DNA of 23,204 nucleotides from an uncultured Bacilli bacterium (lineage in GTDB: Bacteria; Bacillota_I; Bacilli_A; RFN20; CAG-826): assembly GCA_944342125.1 (NCBI GenBank), contig CALVMF010000011.1, positions 1-23,204 on the forward strand. The letters run 5' to 3'. The notes beneath the pieces were generated by a model. It worked only from the letters and a program-made list of their open reading frames with translations, did not search any database and was not told the DNA's origin. The position numbers and the translations under genes were made by a program. Positions 8,878 to 15,983 of this stretch are shown one piece after another. Within the stretch, counting starts at the first letter, position 1. The number at the start of each line of letters is the position of its first letter.

Positions 8878-8935
8878 TTTTTGTCCCAAAATAGTTTATT
8901 TTTGTCCCTTAAAATTATATACTTATTTCAGAGGG
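8878..8935 (+). promoter_or_regulatory. Probable promoter/operator of the ietAS operon
   Basis: Two identical TTTTTGTCCC direct repeats lie at 8878-8887 and 8899-8908, exactly 21 bp apart (two helical turns), the usual geometry for a dimeric or tandem repressor. A -10-like TATACT follows at 8918-8923 and a GAGGGA ribosome site at 8931-8936, six bases before the ATG. A second pair, TTCGAAAA at 8839-8846 and 8862-8869, lies further upstream. The ietA product ends in a helix-turn-helix-like segment, so self-regulation is possible but unproven. Confidence 0.5.
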
Positions 8936-8941
8936 ATACTT

Positions 8942-9976
8942 ATGAAGAAAATGAGCATTTTGAATTTAGTAAAATCTTACATTGAAAAAAATGATTATGC
9001 TTTTAGAAGTGAAGTTGCACAAATTGCTAGAGAATTTGAAAGTAATGGGGATAAAAATTTTGGCGAATATTTAATGGACTTGATTTCAACAACAAATTAT
9101 TATGTCCCACAAAATAGTTACGACAATCTTGTTTTTTTAAAGAAAGTTGAGCTTAAAAACAAAACTTTATTACTACCTGATTCAATTAAAGAAGATATTA
9201 TTGGAATAGTTAAAGCAGCTAATGGGAAGATTGCTATTTCTAAAGTTTTATTTTATGGAGCGCCAGGAACTGGTAAAACTGAATCTGCTTACCAAGTCGC
9301 TAGATTACTAAATAGGGATCTACTTTCTGTTAATATGGAAGAGTTAATAGATAGTCGACTTGGGCAAACATCAAAAAATATCGTTGCTCTTTTTGATGAA
9401 ATTAAGCACCTTGTAAGCCAAAATGTTGTAATTTTATTTGATGAATTAGATTCTCTTGTAATGAACAGGATTAATAACAACGATTTAAGAGAAATGGGCA
9501 GAGTAACCTCAACATTCCTTAAAGAACTAGACTATTTATCTTCAGATGTTTTAGTTATAGCAACAACAAATCTGGTTAATGCATTTGACAAAGCGCTTTT
9601 AAGAAGATTTGATGCAAAGATTTCTTTTGATCGTTATTCTCGAGATGATTTAATTGAAATTTATTGCTCTATTTTACAAAGCTATATTAAACAATCAGAC
9701 AACGTTAAAGCAGATATGAGATTATTTAAAAAAATATTGAATACATCAAAAACATTGCCTTTACCTGGAGAAATGATTCAATTAATTAAAACTTCAATTG
9801 CTTTTTCAGATATATCAAACGAATATAACTATTTAAGAAGAATATATTTAGAACTAAATGACAATGTTAGTCCAAGCATTCAAAAATTGACGGATGAAGG
9901 CTATACCACAAGAGAAATCGAAATAATAACGAGCATTTCAAAAAGCAGTGTTTCAAGAAAGCTTAAGGGGGATTAG
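8942..9976 (+). CDS. ietA: AAA+ ATPase of an IetAS-type defence operon (IetA)
   Basis: The 344-residue protein has a ~90-residue N-terminal helical region, then a classical AAA+ module: Walker A GAPGTGKT at 106-113 (Lys112), Walker B ILFDELD with Asp167-Glu168, sensor I VIATTN, and arginine-finger motif LLRRFD. A lid domain follows. The last ~35 residues (TDEGYTTREIEIITSISKSS onward) look like a helix-turn-helix. Paired AAA+ ATPase and subtilisin-like protease genes define IetAS, first described as a plasmid maintenance/incompatibility module and later as anti-phage. The ATPase is thought to control or feed substrate to the protease. The frame extends upstream to 8807, but the ATG at 8942 has the GAGGGA site and the longer N-terminus is composed of intergenic-like sequence. 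One base separates its stop from the protease start. Confidence 0.82.
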   Translation: MKKMSILNLVKSYIEKNDYAFRSEVAQIAREFESNGDKNFGEYLMDLISTTNYYVPQNSYDNLVFLKKVELKNKTLLLPDSIKEDIIGIVKAANGKIAISKVLFYGAPGTGKTESAYQVARLLNRDLLSVNMEELIDSRLGQTSKNIVALFDEIKHLVSQNVVILFDELDSLVMNRINNNDLREMGRVTSTFLKELDYLSSDVLVIATTNLVNAFDKALLRRFDAKISFDRYSRDDLIEIYCSILQSYIKQSDNVKADMRLFKKILNTSKTLPLPGEMIQLIKTSIAFSDISNEYNYLRRIYLELNDNVSPSIQKLTDEGYTTREIEIITSISKSSVSRKLKGD

Positions 9977-9977
9977 A

Positions 9978-12221
9978 ATGAATAATCTTTTAAGAATCAA
10001 ACTTACTTTTAACAATGAAAAAAATCATCGTAAGAGTGGAGCTAGGAATCTTAATAAGACAAGAGCAACAAGATCCTCCACTATTTCTAATTTGATTGAT
10101 AATCTTTTGAAAATAAAGGATTTTTTTGAAGGCAATAAATTTATCAACAAAATTTTAGTTGATGCATATTATAACGATATTATTTCAAAATCTGGAAGAA
10201 TCCGCTCAGTATTAACAAAGTCAGGTGATTGTAGCAATTATATAGTTGGTGCTAGGTTTTCAGACGATGAATCAGAAAAAGCTAAACACATAATCACTTA
10301 TTACATCAAAAAAGAGGATATAAATTCGGCAATTAAGAAGCTTAAAGATGCTAAATCTTTAATTGATGATCAACTAAACGGAGAAGCAACCGCTTTAAAT
10401 TTCGATTCAGCAGATAAAACTATCAATTATTCAAAGTATGAAACTTCTAAATCAAAGTTAAGAGATGTGATCATTGATTGCTCCGCAATTGAAAAATTTG
10501 ATGTTCCTAATGCGGTTTCTGAAATCGATAAAGAACAGATAATTGTCACTTTTTTCCAAACTCAACTCGATATAAATAACCTCTTGCAAACTTTAGGGAT
10601 TACTAACGAAAAATATATTTTTTATTATGTCGATAAGAACACATTATCCGTAAGTAAGGATGTTTATAACATTTTATTAAGAAACGTTCCTTACTTAATA
10701 TCTATGGCAACATCAGATTTATCCAGCATAACCCCTTATGAAATTAATGAACTATCAGCATCATACCCAAGTGTCCCTGATCCTAAAAACGAACCAACAA
10801 TTGGTGTTATCGACACAATGTTTGATACAAAAGTTTATTTTTCTAGATGGGTTGAATATAAAGAAGAGCTAGAGGAAGTAGAAAGATACTTTTTAAAAGA
10901 GGAGCATTACAATCACGGAACCGCTGTTTCCTCAATTATTGTTGATGGACCATCCTTAAATCCAGAACTTGATGATGGGTGTGGGAGATTCAAGGTTAGA
11001 CACTTTGGAGTTTGTCCAGGAAGAATAACTCCTTCACGTTTAATTAGAAAAATTGAAAAAATAGTGAATGAGAATAGAGATATTCGAGTTTGGAATCTTA
11101 GTCTAGGCACGGAAGAAGAAGTTTCAAAAAACTTTATTTCTTTTGATGCAGCTATTTTAGATGACATTCAAAAAAAGAAAAACGTTATTTTTGTTATTGC
11201 AGGAACAAATGACAACGACAGAAGTAGAGTAAATGAGCTATATAAAAGGGTAGGTTCTCCTGCTGATTCGCTTAATTCGATTGTGGTTAACTCCGTACGT
11301 AAAAACGGAAAACCTGCAATATATTCAAGAGAAGGCAAAATATTATCGTTTTTTAATAAGCCAGATGTTTCTTATTATGGTGGCGATTTCGATGAAAGAA
11401 TAAACGTTTTTACAAATAATGGGATTGAAGGTCAATATGGAACATCTTTTGCAGCTCCATGGATTACTAGAAAACTTTCCTATCTTATCGATGTAATGGG
11501 TTTTTCTAGAGAAATCGCTAAAGCTCTAATTATCGATTCGGCTGCTGGATGGGAGTTTGCTAAAAGCGATAGAAGAACTAGAAATGTAATTGGATATGGC
11601 GTGGTTCCAATTAGAATCGAAAAAATACTTAAAACCAATAATTCGGAAATAAGATTTGCTATTCAAGGCATTTCAAACACATATACAACTTCTAATTATG
11701 CGATTCCAGTTCCAAAAGATGCTGACAAAACGAATTATATTGCTCGAGCAACTTTATGCTATTTTCCAGAATGCTCTAGATTACAAGGAGTTGATTATAC
11801 GCAAAGAGAACTTTCAATTAAATTTGGAAGAATGACAAAAAAGGGAATAAAAGACATCAACGAAAACACACAAGATGACAATGACTCATTTAATAGTGAG
11901 CGAAAAGCACGCAATGATTTCAGAAAGTGGGAAAACACGAAATTTATCTCAAACGTATTAAAAGAGAAGGCTAAAAGCTTTAAAGCATATAACGAAGGAT
12001 ATTGGGGATTAGCGCTTACTTCTAAAGAAAGAAGAACGATAGCAAAACAAGAAGATTTAAATTTTGGAGTTGTGATTACCTTAAAAAATATAAAAGGTGA
12101 AAATAGAATCAACGATTTTATACACGCTTGTTTATTAAGAGGTTACATAGTTAACGAAGTTAAAATTGATAACCAACTTCAAATCTATGAAGAAGCACAA
12201 GAAGATATTACATTTGATTAA
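9978..12221 (+). CDS. ietS: Subtilisin-like (S8) protease of an IetAS-type operon (IetS)
   Basis: This 747-residue protease has a complete subtilase catalytic set: Asp279 in GVIDT, His313 in HGTAV, oxyanion Asn411 in AGTND and Ser490 in GTSFAAP, with VWNLSLGT between. A ~270-residue N-terminal domain and a ~230-residue C-terminal domain flank it. There is no signal peptide, so it is cytoplasmic, unlike most secreted subtilases; this fits a defence effector held in check or guided by the partner ATPase. The start is fixed by AAGGGGG within the end of ietA, placing the ATG at 9978; the frame opens at 9948 but that would overlap ietA without a ribosome site. All catalytic residues are present, so the gene is probably functional. 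Family assignment rests on the pair architecture; its target is not readable. Confidence 0.85.
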   Translation: MNNLLRIKLTFNNEKNHRKSGARNLNKTRATRSSTISNLIDNLLKIKDFFEGNKFINKILVDAYYNDIISKSGRIRSVLTKSGDCSNYIVGARFSDDESEKAKHIITYYIKKEDINSAIKKLKDAKSLIDDQLNGEATALNFDSADKTINYSKYETSKSKLRDVIIDCSAIEKFDVPNAVSEIDKEQIIVTFFQTQLDINNLLQTLGITNEKYIFYYVDKNTLSVSKDVYNILLRNVPYLISMATSDLSSITPYEINELSASYPSVPDPKNEPTIGVIDTMFDTKVYFSRWVEYKEELEEVERYFLKEEHYNHGTAVSSIIVDGPSLNPELDDGCGRFKVRHFGVCPGRITPSRLIRKIEKIVNENRDIRVWNLSLGTEEEVSKNFISFDAAILDDIQKKKNVIFVIAGTNDNDRSRVNELYKRVGSPADSLNSIVVNSVRKNGKPAIYSREGKILSFFNKPDVSYYGGDFDERINVFTNNGIEGQYGTSFAAPWITRKLSYLIDVMGFSREIAKALIIDSAAGWEFAKSDRRTRNVIGYGVVPIRIEKILKTNNSEIRFAIQGISNTYTTSNYAIPVPKDADKTNYIARATLCYFPECSRLQGVDYTQRELSIKFGRMTKKGIKDINENTQDDNDSFNSERKARNDFRKWENTKFISNVLKEKAKSFKAYNEGYWGLALTSKERRTIAKQEDLNFGVVITLKNIKGENRINDFIHACLLRGYIVNEVKIDNQLQIYEEAQEDITFD

Positions 12222-12284
12222 TCATTTCTTTTTAACAAAATACATTTATATAGGAAACTTAACCTGGTGAAACAAGTGTGATAT

Positions 12285-12322
12285 CCGACATTTTCAACTG
12301 GCGAAAACCGACATTTTGATTA
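12285..12322. mobile_element. IS21-like terminal repeat remnant
   Basis: Two tandem copies of a ~23-bp unit occur: CCGACATTTT at 12285-12294 and again at 12308-12317, each followed by a TGGCG block (CAACTGGCG; GATTATGGCG). Tandem transposase-binding units ending in CA-type tips are typical of IS21-family ends, and TGTCGG-type ends (seen on the reverse strand) occur in that family as I recall it. No IstA or IstB frame is nearby, so only one end, or a solo remnant, is present. Assignment is by resemblance only. Confidence 0.4.
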
Positions 12323-12339
12323 TGGCGTTTAAAACGTGA

Positions 12340-12667
12340 TCAAGCGAAATCATTTACGATTATGAAATAAAAAAATCAGTCTTAAATGCTTTACATGTCC
12401 ACGATATGTCCACGATAATGTCCATGATGTTCATGATATGTGCACGATAATGTCCACGATAATGTCCACGATGTTCATGATATTTCAATACCAGATGACA
12501 CAACTAAGATTATCAATACCATTAAGATTAACCCAGAAATTTCGCTTGATGAATTGGTTAATTATATTGGAAAATTTAAAAAACTGTCCAAAGAGTTATT
12601 GAAAGTAGCGGGAATGAAATTAGAATAGGGATAGAAAAATAGCGGGTATTTGAAATAGTCAAGATAA
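12340..12667 (+). pseudogene. Decayed 3' end of a Schlafen/AlbA_2-type (divergent AAA_4) protein gene
   Basis: Three reading-frame pieces join into the C-terminal part seen in AlbA_2/AAA_4 proteins: a linker of VHDN repeats, then a winged helix. One frame from ~12340 reads YDYEIKKSVLNALHVHD; a 1-base loss near 12406 moves to VHDNVHDVHD; another near 12438 moves to the frame open from the GTG at 12440 to 12628 (VHDNVHDNVHDVHD, then KIINTIKINPEISLDELVNY). A further 1-base loss in the A-run near 12578 would restore TVQRVIES, the recognition helix usual in these proteins (GKSxRTVQR), continuing to EIRIGIEK, an in-frame TAG, then VFEI. The 62-codon open frame is therefore not an independent gene. 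The 5' part is missing, so this is a truncated and frameshifted relic. Confidence 0.65.
12395..12481 (+). repeat. Tandem repeat encoding a VHDN linker
   Basis: Eight units of 9-12 bases (consensus ATGTCCACGATA) are arranged as two successive ~44-bp super-repeats, 12395-12437 and 12438-12481. Full 12-base units encode V-H-D-N and 9-base units V-H-D. Units of 11 bases at 12395-12405 and 12427-12437 break the frame. This is a low-complexity protein linker that has slipped after the gene lost function, not a CRISPR array. Confidence 0.75.
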
Positions 12668-13028
12668 CCCGTACAAAATACTTATTAATTATTCTTAAAA
12701 ACTTGAACAACCATAAGAAAATAATATGCCCATCTCTACTCGATCAAACTTAAACTTTCGCATAAAATGATTAAGACACTTAAAATTTGCACATCTTACG
12801 AAATTGATACAATAAAAATTAGCCTCCTAAATAGCATTATAATTTATGGTAAAATAAATAAGATTCATAGTTAATGAAAGGTGATATTTATTACTGTAAC
12901 AAAAGGAAATGATTAAAAAAACACGACTTCTGCGCAAATTTCATAGAAATTTGCTGAGATTCTCAAACTCTATAAGTAACTACTTGCCTACATCTAAACC
13001 TTATTAAGTATGAAAAAAGGAGAAAATT
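12668..13028. other. Intergenic region upstream of the rmlB-like gene
   Basis: No gene is seen. A TATAAT at 12838-12843 and TAAAAT at 12850-12855 are possible -10 elements for the downstream plus-strand gene, without a good -35. At 12934-12954 there is a perfect 9-bp inverted repeat, GCAAATTTC and GAAATTTGC, with a 3-base loop and no T-run after it, so it is a leader hairpin or binding site rather than a terminator. A ribosome site AAAAGGAG ends this stretch, just before the ATG at 13029. Confidence 0.4.
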
Positions 13029-13964
13029 ATGAGCTTATATCTTCTTAGTGGTGGAGCTGGATTTATTGGAACTAACTACACGATTAACTTTTTAAAGAAT
13101 GATAAACATAAAAGCGACACTTTATTAATTATCGATAAGTTTTCTTATTGTTCAAATAATTTAGTTAAGACTATAAAAGATAAACGCTTAATAGTTATTA
13201 AAGAAGATTTATTAAATTATGAAGCAGTTAATAAGATCTTTAGTAAATTTAAAATAGATTATATTATCAACATGGCTTCTTTAACTCATGTTGATTATTC
13301 AATCGCTTCGCCTCTAGATACTTATAAAAATAACACCCTTTTAACCTTGAACTTATTAGATCTTGGACTTAAATATAAGGTGAAAAGATTTCATCAAGTT
13401 TCAACTGATGAAGTGTATGGCTCAACTAGTTTAGATTCTTCTTATCGCTATAAAGAAAGCGATGCATTAAATCCAACTAACCCATATAGCGCATCTAAAG
13501 CTAGTCAGGATTTATTAGTTTTAAGCTATCACAAAACTTATGGAATGGATGTAACTATTTCTAGATGTTCAAATAATTATGGAAAATATCAATATGAAGA
13601 AAAGTTTATTCCTAAAGCCATTAAAAGCGCTAAAAATAATGAAGCTATAAAAATATATGGGGAAGGAAAAAATGTGCGCGATTGGATAGATGTTAATGAG
13701 CACATTCGAGCGATTGATTTTATTATTGATAGCGGGAAGAGTGGTGAAATTTATAACGTATCAACTCATAACGAGTATAGCAATTCAAAAGTTGCGAAAA
13801 TGATTTTAGATATTTTAAAGAAAGACGAAAGTTTATTGTCTTTTACTATAGATCGTTTAGGACATGATCTTCGTTACGCTTTAGATACAACCAAGATTGA
13901 AGAGTTAGGTTTTAAATTTAAAAATGAAGATTTTTATGATGGCTTAGTTAAGCTCTGCAAGTAG
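13029..13964 (+). CDS. rmlB: dTDP-glucose 4,6-dehydratase-like SDR
   Basis: The 311-residue protein is an extended SDR close to RmlB/RfbB: GGAGFIGTN near the N-terminus binds NAD; STDEVYG at 125-131 supplies Thr126, Asp127 and Glu128, the acid/base residues specific to 4,6-dehydratases; Tyr153 and Lys157 lie in PYSASKAS; and NNYGKYQYEEKFIPK plus RDWIDVNEH match the substrate lobe. RmlB turns dTDP-glucose into dTDP-4-keto-6-deoxyglucose, the precursor of rhamnose and other deoxysugars. It is slightly short for RmlB (usually ~330-350). A strong AAAAGGAG site fixes the start. No rmlA, rmlC or rmlD accompanies it in this window, so either they are elsewhere or it serves a different sugar; related UDP-sugar dehydratases cannot be excluded. 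Confidence 0.82.
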   Translation: MSLYLLSGGAGFIGTNYTINFLKNDKHKSDTLLIIDKFSYCSNNLVKTIKDKRLIVIKEDLLNYEAVNKIFSKFKIDYIINMASLTHVDYSIASPLDTYKNNTLLTLNLLDLGLKYKVKRFHQVSTDEVYGSTSLDSSYRYKESDALNPTNPYSASKASQDLLVLSYHKTYGMDVTISRCSNNYGKYQYEEKFIPKAIKSAKNNEAIKIYGEGKNVRDWIDVNEHIRAIDFIIDSGKSGEIYNVSTHNEYSNSKVAKMILDILKKDESLLSFTIDRLGHDLRYALDTTKIEELGFKFKNEDFYDGLVKLCK

Positions 13965-15000
13965 TGATTCTGAGTTAGTCTTCAAAAAAATTATATTTAT
14001 TTTTAGTTTTAATGATTTAGTTATTCACTCGAAGAGTTTAATTTAAGAATTTTTTTGAGAATGCTTTATTTTTGGATATTTTGACAGTGACAAAAAATTT
14101 GTAAAAAAGTTTACCGATTTTTTAAAAATAATAAAAGGTATTCGCCTTCTTATTTTATGAGGAGGTAATTTATCGAAATTTAGCTCAACATTATGAGCGG
14201 TGGTTGGCAATGCTTTTTAAGAAACTTTATCTCTAGATTCAAAACTTTAAAGGGCAATTTATTTATCTATTGATAGAAAGACTTAGAGCAGTGATTGAGT
14301 TTATTTAAAAGCGCAAAATAACTGGCACTTTTTAGTTTTTTAAAATTCTTTCCATGTTTTTTTAAAAATTTTAAAAGTAATCACCCTCTAAATTATGAGG
14401 AGGTGAAAACGGCTTATTAGTGGCTACATTAAAAATAAATTTTCTTACTTTAAAAACTTACCATGACAAAAAATAAAAATTTTCAAACAAATAGTTGACT
14501 TTTGCGGTATTAATTTTGTAAAGTAAAGGACAAGCGAGAGAGTGACCGAAGTTTGATGCATCAATTTATAAACAAATTGTGGCGGAAATTCGATTTATAT
14601 TTGATGTATGAGCAAACTGAAAAGATTCATTAAAAACTTAATTAACTGATTAAAATTTAGCTGGGAAATTAAAAATTTAGTTAATTTTAAGTATTTTAGG
14701 GGCAAATATTAAAGATATTGTTATTGCGGACTAGAAATTTAGAGTTCCAAAATTGTTAAGTAAATGAATATTTATTTAACTCATTAATAATTTAAGAGAG
14801 TAGCTTATTTATTAACAATATCTGGTATTATTTAAAAAATTGAACTTTTGCAGAGAAAATTATTAATTATGTTGTGTCTATTAAATGTGGCTCGATAGAA
14901 AAAGCTATCATTTATTTGAATTAAAAAGAGAATTCTAAAATAAACTTATAAGAAGTTAGTTGAGCAAATAGATTAATAGACAATCAGTAATTAATAAAGG
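13965..15000. other. Long noncoding region containing repeat copy B
   Basis: No coding frame is supported over 1 kb between two genes whose 3' ends face each other. Besides repeat copy B (14085-14530), it holds a third block with TTGAACTTTTGCAG at 14840-14853, whose following ~70 bases resemble 17524-17580 loosely. A small hairpin GATAG/CTATC at 14894-14909 is followed by ATTTATTT and could be a weak plus-strand terminator. The length is unusual for such a compact genome and suits an RNA gene or decayed mobile DNA. Confidence 0.5.
14085..14530. repeat. Intergenic repeat element, copy B (possible structured RNA)
   Basis: This is the second copy of the element at 8290-8700, in the same orientation and with the same block order. 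ATGAGGAGGT is at 14157-14166 and 14395-14404 (238 bp apart), CAAAACTTTA near 14240, TTTAAAAGCG near 14304, T7A5 with AAGTAATCACC near 14375, and GTTGACTTTTGCGG at 14494-14507. The hairpins are better formed here: GCCTTCTTA against TATGAGGAGGT around a TTTT loop, and CACC(C)TCT against AGG(A)GGTG. The first motif reads ATG-AGG-AGG-TAA and the second ATG-AGG-AGG-TGA. The blocks are conserved while linkers have diverged strongly, which suggests selection on the motifs rather than recent copying. Confidence 0.6.
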
Positions 15001-15954
15001 TTACTTTATATAAGTGCGAAAGTAGTTAATTATTTGCGAATTAAATTCTTTTCCTTCTTCACTTTGTGGGAAGAGAACATTGAAAACATGTCCTTTACTT
15101 TCATCATTATAGAAGTAATAAGTATGGTCAAAACGACAACGAGTCATTTCTTCATCAAGTAAAGAAGATTGATATGATAAGGTGTCTCCTCTAGAAGAAA
15201 GAATGATTGTAGGAACGAAGTGAGTAATAGCTCTTAATGTTTCGTTAGGATCGGTTGCTCTATAAACCTTCTTAAATTTATAAAAATGACCATAAGCGGT
15301 TTTTAATTTAGAAGTGCGAGAGAGCCAAGCAGTGAATTTCGAGTAGTTTGGTGGAAGTTTATCAAATTTAAGATATGGTGCACCATGATTAACTGCTATA
15401 GCGTTTATTTTTAAATTATTGTAATTGTAGCATTTAAAAATATCTTTAAATAAATCATTATTTGAGATGATTAAAGCGTAAACGAAAGTTAATTGTCCGC
15501 CAGCGCTATCGCCAGTTACAAAAAGATTGTCAAAATCGAGATGATATCTATCCTTATTTTCATATAGGTAATTCATTAAAAAATGAATTTCTTGAATTTG
15601 ATTGATATTTTTGGCTTTAAAACCAAGAGTATAAGATAAAGAAACTACATTAAAACCTTCTTTAGCAAGGTGGTAACAGAAATTGTCATTAAGGTCTTTA
15701 TCGCCATATATCCAAGCTCCGCCATGGATATCAAGAATGACTGGACGCGTTTTCTCTTCTTTATCGTAGTAAAGATTAAATTGAAGAGATTTAGATTTAA
15801 ATTTAGTTTTATAGCGCGTATCTTTTAAAGGTATTTCAAAGTCCTTCTTAATTATACCTTCAGGTTTTATTTCCTTTTCCTTGATTTTGCGGTCGCTTTT
15901 GCCGACTTCCTTCCAAACTTTCTTCATTTGCATTTTATAGATTGTAAAAAGCAT
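15001..15954 (-). CDS. Alpha/beta-hydrolase (HGGxW esterase/lipase type)
   Basis: This 317-residue enzyme belongs to the hormone-sensitive-lipase-like alpha/beta-hydrolases. The oxyanion-hole motif HGGAW is at 77-81, nucleophile Ser150 lies in GDSAG at 148-152, acid Asp257 in SSRGDTLS and His289 in KGHVF. It should hydrolyse small acyl esters; natural substrate unknown. There is no signal peptide, although the first ~15 residues are hydrophobic then basic. The start is supported by GAGGTGA five bases before the ATG. It is the second gene of a minus-strand pair: the acyltransferase stop lies 29 bases upstream. Pairing with an acyltransferase hints at lipid remodelling. Confidence 0.85.
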   Translation of the reverse strand: MLFTIYKMQMKKVWKEVGKSDRKIKEKEIKPEGIIKKDFEIPLKDTRYKTKFKSKSLQFNLYYDKEEKTRPVILDIHGGAWIYGDKDLNDNFCYHLAKEGFNVVSLSYTLGFKAKNINQIQEIHFLMNYLYENKDRYHLDFDNLFVTGDSAGGQLTFVYALIISNNDLFKDIFKCYNYNNLKINAIAVNHGAPYLKFDKLPPNYSKFTAWLSRTSKLKTAYGHFYKFKKVYRATDPNETLRAITHFVPTIILSSRGDTLSYQSSLLDEEMTRCRFDHTYYFYNDESKGHVFNVLFPQSEEGKEFNSQIINYFRTYIK

Positions 15955-15983
15955 ATTTTCACCTCACATTTATAAAAAGTCTA

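Noticed and set aside
8807..8941. Longer N-terminus for the AAA+ ATPase
   Set aside because: The extra 45 codons cover the operator-like repeats and promoter; the ATG at 8942 has the ribosome site.
12395..12481. CRISPR-like short tandem repeats
   Set aside because: Units of 9-12 bases are directly adjacent with no spacers and encode a VHDN linker.
12440..12628. Independent 62-codon gene
   Set aside because: It begins inside the repeat at a GTG without a ribosome site, and other frames continue the same protein on both sides, so it is part of a frameshifted relic.
12874..12912. MazF/PemK-like start (MKGDIYYCNKRK)
   Set aside because: Only 12 codons, then a stop, and no continuation in any frame resembles the rest of a MazF toxin.
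8279..15000. tRNA or rRNA genes in the long noncoding stretches
   Set aside because: No cloverleaf with a GGTTCRA-type T-arm and no rRNA-like blocks were seen. The AGGAGGT hairpins resemble a Shine-Dalgarno sequence, not the 3' end of 16S.
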